From Nocardioidaceae bacterium (GTDB lineage: Bacteria > Actinomycetota > Actinomycetes > Propionibacteriales > Nocardioidaceae), in assembly GCA_029266455.1 (NCBI GenBank), contig JAQSWV010000033.1, positions 1-64,000 on the forward strand: 64,000 nt of DNA, written 5' to 3'. Positions 35,976 through 42,972 of the stretch are shown in pieces. The first letter of the stretch is position 1. Every line of letters starts with the position of its first letter. The notes below the pieces were generated by a model. That model did no database searches. It saw only the letters and a program-made list of their open reading frames with translations, and was not told the DNA's origin. Made by a program: the position numbers and the translations under genes.

Positions 35976-37447
35976 GCGACGTCTCCGTTGTGGTGGACTC
36001 CGGTGAGCTCGAGGCCCTCCTCGCTGAGCACGAAGCTGCGAATCTCGTGGGAGTGCGACATGCCCCTCGACTTGAGGACGTACAGGACGCGGCTGCGCGA
36101 TCCGTCTCCCTCTGCCAGCTTGGCGACGATCCAGGTGTCGATGAGCGAGCCGATGCGCTGCTCGGTGTTCTCCGCGTCGGAGACGGCCTTGAGGCTGGTG
36201 AACAGCGCGGTCACGCCACGGCTCTTCAGGTAGTCGACCTGACGGGTGAGCATCGACGACACCTCGTCGCCGCCCCCTGCGTGCAGCAGGTCCGAGATGG
36301 GGTCCATCACCACGACGTCGGGAGCGAAGTCCGAGACCACCTCCTGCATCGTCATCAGGTGCGCCTCGAGGCCCAGCAAGCTGGGGCGGATGCAGCGGAA
36401 CTGCAACAACCCGACGTCGACCCAGTGCGCGAGATCGATGCCGACCGACGCCATGTTGCGGACGATCTGCGCTGCCGACTCCTCGAAGGCGAAGTACAGC
36501 GCCCGCTCGCCCCGCGTGCACGCGGCTGCGCAGAACTGCGCTGCCAGGGTCGACTTCCCCGTTCCCGCCGTACCGCTGATCAGCACCGAGCTGCCGCGGT
36601 AGAAGCCCGTCCCGCCGAGCATCTCGTCCAGGCTCGGCATGCCACTCGACACCCGTTCGTCGGACACGGTGTGCTGGAGCCCGAGCGAGGTGATCGGGAG
36701 CACGGTCACCCCGTGCGCGCCGATCAGGAACGGGTACTCGTTCGTGCCATGCAGGGTCCCGCGGTACTTGAGCACTCGCAGGCGCCGGGTCGACGTCTGC
36801 TCGGTCACCCGGTGGTCCAGGACGATCACGCAGTCGGAGACGTACTCCTCGATGCCCTGTCGGGTGAGTGCTCCGTCACCGCGTTCGCCGGTGATCACGG
36901 CCGTGACGCCGCGATCCTTGAGCCAGCCGAACAGCCGGCGCAGCTCGGCGCGCAAGATGCTGACATCCTCGAAGGCGCCGAACAGTGTCTCGATCGTGTC
37001 GAGCACGACTCGCTTGGCGCCGACCTCGTCGATGGCGGCGCCGATGCGGATGAACAGGCCTTCGAGGTCCCAGGAGCCGGCCTCCTGCAGATCGCTCGGC
37101 GCGAGGTTCACATGGTCCATCACGAGCAGGCCGTCGTTCTGCAGCTGCTGCAGGTCGAATCCCATGGATGCCACGTTCTCGACCAGCTCGTGCACCTTCT
37201 CCTCGAACGAGATGAAGACTCCGGGCTCACCGAACTCGGTGATCCCTCGGAACAGGAACTCCATCGCCAGCAGCGTCTTGCCACACCCGGCAGGACCGCA
37301 GACGAGCGTCGGACGACCTTGCGGAAGTCCGCCACCGGTGACCTCGTCGAGCCCACTGATGCCCGTCGCCGCCTTGCGCAGAGCCGCCAGCTTCGGCGCA
37401 CGCTGTGGCGGGAGGCTGAACGTCTGGTCAGCGGTCTTGGACGGCAT
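35972..37447 (-). CDS. kaiC: KaiC-family RecA-like ATPase/autokinase
   Basis: The 491-residue protein has the duplicated CI-CII layout. CI has the Walker A GPAGCGKT and catalytic pair SFEEK, with the Walker B region [16 protein letters not shown] has Walker A GTAGTGKS, the catalytic pair AFEES and [13 protein letters not shown]. In CII the stretch [17 protein letters not shown] aligns by eye with the cyanobacterial phosphosite region HISTITDT, so the Ser-Thr phosphosites read Gly-Ser here. That resembles non-cyanobacterial KaiC groups. ATG 37447 follows GGGGGAG. It heads a four-gene overlapping operon. Confidence 0.9.
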   Translation of the reverse strand: MPSKTADQTFSLPPQRAPKLAALRKAATGISGLDEVTGGGLPQGRPTLVCGPAGCGKTLLAMEFLFRGITEFGEPGVFISFEEKVHELVENVASMGFDLQQLQNDGLLVMDHVNLAPSDLQEAGSWDLEGLFIRIGAAIDEVGAKRVVLDTIETLFGAFEDVSILRAELRRLFGWLKDRGVTAVITGERGDGALTRQGIEEYVSDCVIVLDHRVTEQTSTRRLRVLKYRGTLHGTNEYPFLIGAHGVTVLPITSLGLQHTVSDERVSSGMPSLDEMLGGTGFYRGSSVLISGTAGTGKSTLAAQFCAAACTRGERALYFAFEESAAQIVRNMASVGIDLAHWVDVGLLQFRCIRPSLLGLEAHLMTMQEVVSDFAPDVVVMDPISDLLHAGGGDEVSSMLTRQVDYLKSRGVTALFTSLKAVSDAENTEQRIGSLIDTWIVAKLAEGDGSRSRVLYVLKSRGMSHSHEIRSFVLSEEGLELTGVHHNGDVA

Positions 37448-37753
37448 CGCGCGGCTCCCCCGGGTTCCCCGTACGGAATGTAGCCGCACGAATACACTCA
37501 GCAACGTAACAGCCGGTCGAGGATCCGCGGTGCCCCCGCTGGCAAGGCAGCGACGAAGGGACTAGTCCCCGGCACCCGTCCGGGCGCGGCGCTCGCGGCG
37601 ACCGCGGTCAGGTACTGCGGACAACCCTGGACGATCCAGGGCATATCCGGGCTCGTCACGTGCTCCCGGCACGCGGCATGGCGCACACTGGAACGGTGGG
37701 GACAACAACAGGCGCGATGGCGCCGCCGACGTGCGTTCGGCCGGGTGTAGCCC
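37448..37753. other. Divergent control region between kaiC and the cobalamin-binding gene
   Basis: This 306-bp stretch has no credible gene. It contains the candidate kaiC promoter on the left and an unresolved promoter for the rightward gene. No CarH-type ACATGTA...TACATGT operator was seen. If the cobalamin-binding protein controls the kai operon, this is the place to look. Confidence 0.6.
37477..37504 (-). promoter_or_regulatory. Candidate promoter of the kai operon
   Basis: On the minus strand, TTGCTG (37504-37499) and TACATT (37482-37477) are separated by 16 nt. This gives a transcription start near 37470 and a short leader with the GGGGGAG site before kaiC. The local sequence is AT-richer than its surroundings. 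Confidence 0.45.
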
Positions 37754-39313
37754 GTGGCCGGTAGTGTCCAGCCCTGGATCTTCGGCCCGGCCACCGCTGC
37801 CGCCCGACGCGATCGGGCGGAACGTGCGGGCAGCGCGGCGCGGGGCTATCCGAGATCCGAGCACCTCGACGACCCCAGCGGCAACGCCGTGGCGCTCGCG
37901 GCGACGCGCGCGCTGCTCACGGTGCAGACGCCGGCGGAGGCGGCGCAGGTGCTGCACACTGCCGTGCACGACCTCGGCGGCGCCGTCGTGCCGGCGCGGC
38001 TGGCCGGCGACGACGCCCTTCCGGTGGATGTGTCCCTGGGGGTAGGCGAGCCGCGGGTGGTAGTGGCCGACGCGCTGGACATGGCGGGCATGCGCCTCGC
38101 GCAGCACCTGCCGCTCCTCGTCCAGGACGCCCTGCACGCTGCTGCCCGATGCGAGACCTCGAGACCGCCAGCCCGCGAGGTGCGGGCCAGCGGTGCACCG
38201 CTGCCGGACCAGCAGCCGTCGTCGCCCAGCACCGGCGACGGCTACTTCGCCGCGCTGTCCGCCGCAGACGCCGGGGCAGCCGCAGCCGTGCTCGCCCGGG
38301 CCGTGGACGCGGGCGAGACGACGCACGCCCTGATCCGCGACGTCCTGGTGCCGGCGCAGCGCAGGATCGGCGAGATGTGGTTCTCCGGCGCCTGGAACGT
38401 GGCCGACGAGCACGCCGCGAGTGCCGTCGCGGAGCAGGCGCTGACCCTGGTCGCCGCTCCGCGCGCTCGCAGGTCGCTCCGGTCGACAGTCGGCGGGTCG
38501 ACAGTGGGCGGGTCGACAGTGGGCGGGTCGACAGTGAGCCGATCGACGACGGACACCGTGCTGATCGCCTGCGCCGAGGGGGAGTGGCACACGCTGCCCG
38601 CGCGGCTGGCCGGGGAGCTGGCGCGCACCGACGATCTCGAGGTCGTCCTCCTCGGCGGCAGCATCCCCGCGGACCACCTGCGCCAGCGTCTCCGGGCCGA
38701 CCGGCCGGCGGCGCTCGCGCTGTCCTGCACGATGGCGACGAACCTGATCGGTGCGACCCGGAGCATCGAGGCGGCACACGCCGAAAGGATCCCGGTGATC
38801 GCAGGAGGAGCGGCGTGGGGCGAGGGAAGCCACCGCGCCACCCGGCTGGGCGCCGACCTGCGTCTCGACGACCCCGCCGAGCTTGCCGACGGCCTCCAGA
38901 CCGTCTGGGGGACGAGCCTCGCTGAGCCCCTGCCGTCGGTCTCCGCCGAGGCGCTGCTGCTCGACGCCGCGCCGCCGGAGCTGCTGGTGATCGCCCTCGA
39001 GCGCCAGTGCGCCGCGAACCCGTGGATGCGCGGCTTGCGGCCCTACCAACGAGAGCGCTCCCTGGAGGACCTGGGCTGGCTGGCCAGGCATGCGGCCGCC
39101 GCCGTCGCGTGCGACGACCCCACCATCGTCCGGCAGCTGCTGGACTGGCTGGTGGGGCTGCTGACACCACGGGGCGTCCCGGCCGCCGCCGTTCTGGAGA
39201 GTGGTTTCTACCTCGCCGACAGCATCGAGGCGGACGCGCCGACCGCGGCAGAGATGCTCCGTGGCGAGGCCTCGAGTGCTCTCGACGAGCAGGCGCGGCG
39301 GGACCGGGCATGA
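37754..39313 (+). CDS. CarH-like cobalamin-binding photoreceptor-type protein without a MerR domain
   Basis: The 519-residue protein has four parts. The N-terminal domain (about 40-140) starts LAATRALLTVQTPAEAAQVL and resembles a degenerate GAF-like sensor. The four-helix cap domain contains W209-x9-E219-H220 (MWFSGAWNVADEH), the motif that holds the upper axial side of adenosylcobalamin in CarH. The B12 Rossmann domain has EGEWHTLP (His279 as probable lower ligand), VVLLGGSIP and SCTM. A helical C-domain follows (about 410-510). A 15-bp repeat forms the linker. No DNA-binding domain is present, so signalling must be by protein contact. It overlaps the ABM gene by 4 bp. Confidence 0.8.
   Translation: MAGSVQPWIFGPATAAARRDRAERAGSAARGYPRSEHLDDPSGNAVALAATRALLTVQTPAEAAQVLHTAVHDLGGAVVPARLAGDDALPVDVSLGVGEPRVVVADALDMAGMRLAQHLPLLVQDALHAAARCETSRPPAREVRASGAPLPDQQPSSPSTGDGYFAALSAADAGAAAAVLARAVDAGETTHALIRDVLVPAQRRIGEMWFSGAWNVADEHAASAVAEQALTLVAAPRARRSLRSTVGGSTVGGSTVGGSTVSRSTTDTVLIACAEGEWHTLPARLAGELARTDDLEVVLLGGSIPADHLRQRLRADRPAALALSCTMATNLIGATRSIEAAHAERIPVIAGGAAWGEGSHRATRLGADLRLDDPAELADGLQTVWGTSLAEPLPSVSAEALLLDAAPPELLVIALERQCAANPWMRGLRPYQRERSLEDLGWLARHAAAAVACDDPTIVRQLLDWLVGLLTPRGVPAAAVLESGFYLADSIEADAPTAAEMLRGEASSALDEQARRDRA
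38481..38540 (+). repeat. 15-bp in-frame tandem repeat in the cap-B12 linker
   Basis: GGTCGACAGT recurs at 38481, 38496, 38511 and 38526 with 15-bp period, encoding STVGG units (STVGG x3, then STVSR). It lies exactly between the cap and the B12 domain, so copy number would change linker length without breaking the frame. Confidence 0.85.
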
Positions 39314-39636
39314 GCCACCACCTCGATCACTCTCCCGCGGCATTCGTCGTGGCCAGCGAGCTGGCGGTCGACCCGGACGGCGCATCGACGCTCGAGGATG
39401 CCTTCCGCGGCCGGCTCGGGCAGGTGGAAGGGCATCCGGGCTTCCAGCACCTGGAGGTGTGGCGGGACAACTCCAGCGAGGGCAGCTACCTCATGATCAC
39501 CTGGTGGGACGACGAGACGGCGTTCCGCACGTACATGCGGTCGCCGGAGCACCGGGTCTCGCACGACCGCATCCCCACAGAGCCGGCCCGCGCTCGCGGC
39601 GTGGGGCTACGCCGCTTCACCCGGGTCGCGACCTGA
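39310..39636 (+). CDS. Antibiotic-biosynthesis-monooxygenase (ABM) fold protein
   Basis: The 108-residue protein matches the dimeric alpha/beta-barrel ABM family: AFVVASELAVDPDGASTLED, HPGFQHLEVWRDN, SYLMITWWDDETAFRTYMRS, EHRVSHDRIP. The family includes quinol monooxygenases and heme-degrading HmoB/IsdG enzymes; the SHDR(I)P segment recalls the HmoB group. It is coupled to the cobalamin-binding gene by an ATGA overlap, so a tetrapyrrole or redox link is suggestive, not shown. The next gene on the right is an opposing pseudogene. Confidence 0.75.
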   Translation: MSHHLDHSPAAFVVASELAVDPDGASTLEDAFRGRLGQVEGHPGFQHLEVWRDNSSEGSYLMITWWDDETAFRTYMRSPEHRVSHDRIPTEPARARGVGLRRFTRVAT

Positions 39637-39649
39637 CCGAGCCCAGCTG

Positions 39650-40233
39650 TCACACGGTGGCAGCGGCCCGGCGGACGCTGGCCACCGACGCGGCCACGTC
39701 GTCGGCGTCGGTCGACCAGTTGCTGACGGAGATGCGCAGAACGGCCCGGTCGCGCCACAGCGAGCCGGACATCCATGCCGTCCCGTCCGCCAGCACCCGG
39801 GCGGTGACGGCTCGGGTGCGCTCGTCGTCGCCGAACGCAACGCAGACCTGCGTGAACACGACCTCGTTGACGATCTCGGCGCCCTCGATGGCACCGATGC
39901 CGTCGGCCAGGGCCCGGGCGTTCGCCGCCAGCCCGTCCACCAGCTCGGCCACACCGCTGCGAAGCGCATCCCGCTGTTCTGGTCCCACGCCGAGGTCAGC
40001 CAGTCGGCCGCCAGCGCCGCCGGCAGCGTGCCGCCGATGACCCAGCCGAAGAAGCGGACCACGGCCGCGGGGTCGCTCGGCTCCTCCGGCAGGGCCGTGC
40101 GCCGGCCGACGGCCAGCTCGTCGATGGTTGCCGTCGGAGGGACCGGCCGGTCGGGCAGCGAATCCAGCCAGGCGCGGGCGTGCGTCACGGCACGTTCCAG
40201 GGGGGCGGCGTACGCGTCGGATCGGGAGTTCAC
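39650..40233 (-). pseudogene. PLP-dependent decarboxylase pseudogene (internal deletion and frameshift)
   Basis: From the GTG at 40233 the first 85 codons read as the start of an aromatic/glutamate-decarboxylase-like protein (HARAWLDSLPDRPV, RFFGWVIGGTLPAALAADW, LTSAWDQNSG). The frame then jumps, and the C-terminal 110 residues (LVDGLAANARALADGI, EIVNEVVFTQVCVAFGDDE, LRISVSNWSTDADDV) continue in another frame from about 39985. The middle of the enzyme, about 250 residues including the PLP lysine, is missing. A shorter loss follows DPAAVV near the start. It is clearly inactive. Confidence 0.85.
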
Positions 40234-40294
40234 GGGGTCACTGTGCACCACTCGCCCGTCTCCGGCACCGGGCTTTACGCCCTGTTCGCCCACG

Positions 40295-41095
40295 TCAGCG
40301 TGCCGACCAGCGTGGGGCACGGCGCTCGGAGAAGGCTCGGGGGCCCTCCTCGGCGTCCGCCGACCCGAGCATCGCCTGGTAGTCGGGCAGCGAGCCGCTG
40401 CGCAGCAGGTCGAAACCTCGCTCGATGTCCAGGCTGGGTGTGCGCTCCAGCACCTCCATCACCGCCGCCACCGCCAACGGACCGGCGGCGCGGATCCGTC
40501 CGGCCAGCGCCAGCGCGGCGTCGAGCAGCTCGCTCCCCGGGACCACGGTGGTCACCAGGCCGTGGGCGTGCGCCTCGCCGGCAGACATGCGGCGGCCCGT
40601 GAGGAGCAGCTCGGAGGCCAGGTTCTGCGGCAGCCGCCGGGGGAGCCGGAGCAGGCCACCGGAGTCCGGGACGAGGCCCAGCGTGACCTCGGGCAGCGCC
40701 AGCTCGGCGTGGTCGGCGGCCACCATGAGGTCGGCTGCCAGCGCGATCTCGAAGCCACCGCCGAGGGCCATCCCGTTCACCGCGGCGATGACGGGTGTGC
40801 GACGGCCCCGCAGCTCGGTGAGCCCTCCGAACCCCCCCGGCCCGTGGTCGGCGTCGACGGCCTCTCCCGACGCGGCGGCCTTGAGGTCCCAGCCGGCCGA
40901 GAAGAACCGGTCCCCCGCACCGGTCAGGATGGCGACCCGGAGCTCGGGGTCGCGCTCGAGCCGGGCGAACGCGTCGTACAGCTCGCCGCTGGTGCGCACG
41001 TCGACGGCGTTGGCCTTCGGTCGGTCGAGGGTGACGAGCAGGATGCCCGTCTCCACCACCTCGGTGCGGACCGCGCTCGCGGAAGGTCTGGTCAC
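40295..41095 (-). CDS. Enoyl-CoA hydratase/isomerase
   Basis: The 266-residue crotonase-fold enzyme hydrates enoyl-CoA in fatty-acid or branched-chain oxidation. It shows VTLDRPKANAVDV, the oxyanion loop SAGWDLKAAASG, and NGMALGGGFEIALAADLMV with LPEVTLGLVPDSGG, where the Glu catalytic positions normally lie. The GTG at 41095 is one base from the stop of the upstream acyl-CoA dehydrogenase, so they form an operon. The exact acyl chain is unknown; some members are carnitinyl-CoA dehydratases, which fits the betainyl-CoA-like thioesterase nearby. Confidence 0.85.
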   Translation of the reverse strand: MTRPSASAVRTEVVETGILLVTLDRPKANAVDVRTSGELYDAFARLERDPELRVAILTGAGDRFFSAGWDLKAAASGEAVDADHGPGGFGGLTELRGRRTPVIAAVNGMALGGGFEIALAADLMVAADHAELALPEVTLGLVPDSGGLLRLPRRLPQNLASELLLTGRRMSAGEAHAHGLVTTVVPGSELLDAALALAGRIRAAGPLAVAAVMEVLERTPSLDIERGFDLLRSGSLPDYQAMLGSADAEEGPRAFSERRAPRWSAR

Positions 41096-41096
41096 G

Positions 41097-42257
41097 TCAG
41101 GCTCCGAGTGGGCGCAGCAGCGAGCGCGAGATGATGTGGCGCTGGATCTCGCTGGTCCCGTCCCAGATCCGCTCGACCCGGGCGTCACGCCAGAAGCGCT
41201 CGATGGGCAGCTCGTTCATCAGTCCCATCCCGCCGTAGATCTGCAGCGCCTGGTCGGTGATGTGGCCCAGGGCCTCGGACGAGAAGACCTTCGCCATCGC
41301 GGCGTCCCGGTCCGTCATGGTGCCCTGGTCGAGACGCCAGGCGGCTCGCAGCGTGAGCAGCTCGGCGGCCTCGAGCTCGGTCGCCATGTCGGCCAGCGGG
41401 AAGCTGACGCCCTGGAAGCGCCCGATCGGCTGACCGAACTGCGTGCGCCGGGCAGCCCACTCGGTCGCCATCTCCAGTACCCGGTGCCCGCGCCCGACGC
41501 TTGTCGCGGCGACGGTCAGCCGGCTGGCTCCCAGCCACTCGCCCATCAGCTCGAACCCGCGCCCCTCCTCCCCGAGCCGGCTGGACCCGGGCACCCGGCA
41601 GGAGTCGAAGGACAGCTCGAGCTGGTGATAGCCCCGGTGCGAGACCGCGGCCGACCCACGGGTGAGAGTCAGCCCCGGCGTGTCCAGGTCGACGAGGAAG
41701 CAGGTGATCAGCTTCTTCGGGCCGGAGGCTGTCTGCTCGGTCCCGGTCGCGGCGAAGAGGACCACGAAGTCGGACATGTCCGCGTGGCTGATGAAGTGCT
41801 TCGTCCCGGTGATCAGGTAGTCGTCCCCGGCCCGGACCGCCCTGGTGGTCATCGAGCGGACGTCGGACCCCGCTCCGGGCTCCGACATCGCCAGACAGTC
41901 GTGCCGCTCCCCCCGGATGGTGGGCAGCAGGTAGCGCTCGCGCTGCTCGCCCTCGCAGGCCAGCAGGATGTTGCTGGGGCGTGCCACCAGCCACTGGAGG
42001 GCATAGCTGGCCCTCCCGAGCTCCCTCTCGACCAGCGTCACACCGACGGCGTCGAGCCCACCGCCGCCCAGCTCGGCCGGCATGTTGGCCGCGTACAGCC
42101 CGGCCTCGAGCGCCTTGGTGCGGATCTCGTCGGCGATGTCCGGCGCCACCTCGTCCAGCCGGTCGACCTCGTCCTCGTGCGGGTACAGCTCTGCGACGAC
42201 GAAGCGGCGGACCGTGTCGACGATGGCTCTCTGCTCGTCATCGAGAGCGAAGTCCAT
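41097..42257 (-). CDS. Acyl-CoA dehydrogenase
   Basis: The 386-residue flavoenzyme makes the first double bond in acyl-CoA oxidation. It has the N-terminal DFALDDEQRAIVDTVRRFV, the substrate/FAD signature CLAMSEPGAGSDVRSM, the motif QFGQPIGRFQGV, and a C-terminal signature LQIYGGMGLMNELPIERFWRD ending IWDGTSEIQRHIISR. The final region has the YGG...E arrangement of the short/medium-chain class. ATG 42257 is preceded by GGGAGG. The enoyl-CoA hydratase follows by one base and the thioesterase gene precedes by 38 bp. Confidence 0.9.
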   Translation of the reverse strand: MDFALDDEQRAIVDTVRRFVVAELYPHEDEVDRLDEVAPDIADEIRTKALEAGLYAANMPAELGGGGLDAVGVTLVERELGRASYALQWLVARPSNILLACEGEQRERYLLPTIRGERHDCLAMSEPGAGSDVRSMTTRAVRAGDDYLITGTKHFISHADMSDFVVLFAATGTEQTASGPKKLITCFLVDLDTPGLTLTRGSAAVSHRGYHQLELSFDSCRVPGSSRLGEEGRGFELMGEWLGASRLTVAATSVGRGHRVLEMATEWAARRTQFGQPIGRFQGVSFPLADMATELEAAELLTLRAAWRLDQGTMTDRDAAMAKVFSSEALGHITDQALQIYGGMGLMNELPIERFWRDARVERIWDGTSEIQRHIISRSLLRPLGA

Positions 42258-42295
42258 GCTGACCTCCCGGAGGCTCGAACAACTTGCGGTGCCGA

Positions 42296-42856
42296 CTATC
42301 GCCGGTGGCGGATACGCAGGGGCCGACCCACCAGGTCCGGCACGGCGAGGCCGGCGTGCGCCTCCCGCACGGCCCGCACATGGGCAAGGACCTCCGCAGG
42401 CATCGATGTCGAGCGGCCGGCTGCAACGTCCACGTGCACGAGCAACTGCTCCGCGGCCGCGAGCAGCTCGCCCGTCCCGCCGTGCAGCATCTCGTGATAG
42501 ATGTGCACCCGCGCGTCGTCGTGGTCGAGCACCCGGAGGGTCAGGTCGAGAGGATCGCCTTCCGCGGCCTCGCGCCGGTGATGCAATGAGGTCTGCACCG
42601 TGTACAGCGACTGACCGCTCTCCCGGTACGCCTCGTCGATACCCACGTATCGGAAGAAGGCGTCGGCGTTGTCCCCGAACACCAGCAGGAAGCAGGACTC
42701 GCTCATGTGCGCGTTGTAGTCCACCCACTCGGGCCGGACCGTCGCCGCGTGCAGCCGCAGCGGCGCGTCGACGGGGGCCGACGGGTCCCGGGCCGGGCGT
42801 CCGCTCCCCTCGTACGGGGTGGCGATCCGGCTCACGAGCGACTCCGGCTCCGCCAT
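42296..42856 (-). CDS. Hot-dog thioesterase, betainyl-CoA thioesterase-like
   Basis: The 186-residue hot-dog protein contains EWVDYNAHMSESCFLLVFGD then NADAFFRYVGID, the hallmark of the betainyl-CoA thioesterases fused to L-carnitine dehydrogenase, followed by TVQTSLHHRREAAEGDPL and HIYHEMLHGGTGELLAAAEQ. The Asp/Asn-His pair (DYNAH) is the catalytic site of the group. It heads the acyl-CoA dehydrogenase/enoyl-CoA hydratase set, so together they could process carnitine-, betaine- or branched acyl-CoAs. No carnitine dehydrogenase is present in the window. Confidence 0.75.
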   Translation of the reverse strand: MAEPESLVSRIATPYEGSGRPARDPSAPVDAPLRLHAATVRPEWVDYNAHMSESCFLLVFGDNADAFFRYVGIDEAYRESGQSLYTVQTSLHHRREAAEGDPLDLTLRVLDHDDARVHIYHEMLHGGTGELLAAAEQLLVHVDVAAGRSTSMPAEVLAHVRAVREAHAGLAVPDLVGRPLRIRHRR

Positions 42857-42972
42857 GTCGACCTGGGTACCGCCATGCCCGCACTGTAGGCGTCCCCGTC
42901 CCGCGGTGCCTGTGCGGATCTGTCAGCGCTGGAGCCGCCTGGCCGGCACGACGTGCCTCCCCACCCCGCGGG

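Noticed and set aside
37448-37753. Cobalamin riboswitch before the cobalamin-binding gene
   Set aside because: No B12-box-like sequence or long structured leader was seen, and the GTG start is close to the end of the spacer.
38481-38540. CRISPR-like repeat
   Set aside because: Repeats are contiguous, 15 bp and in frame inside a gene.
39607-40320. An intact 237-aa protein on the minus strand
   Set aside because: Only its first third matches the decarboxylase family; the rest is the out-of-frame reading of the decarboxylase C-terminus.
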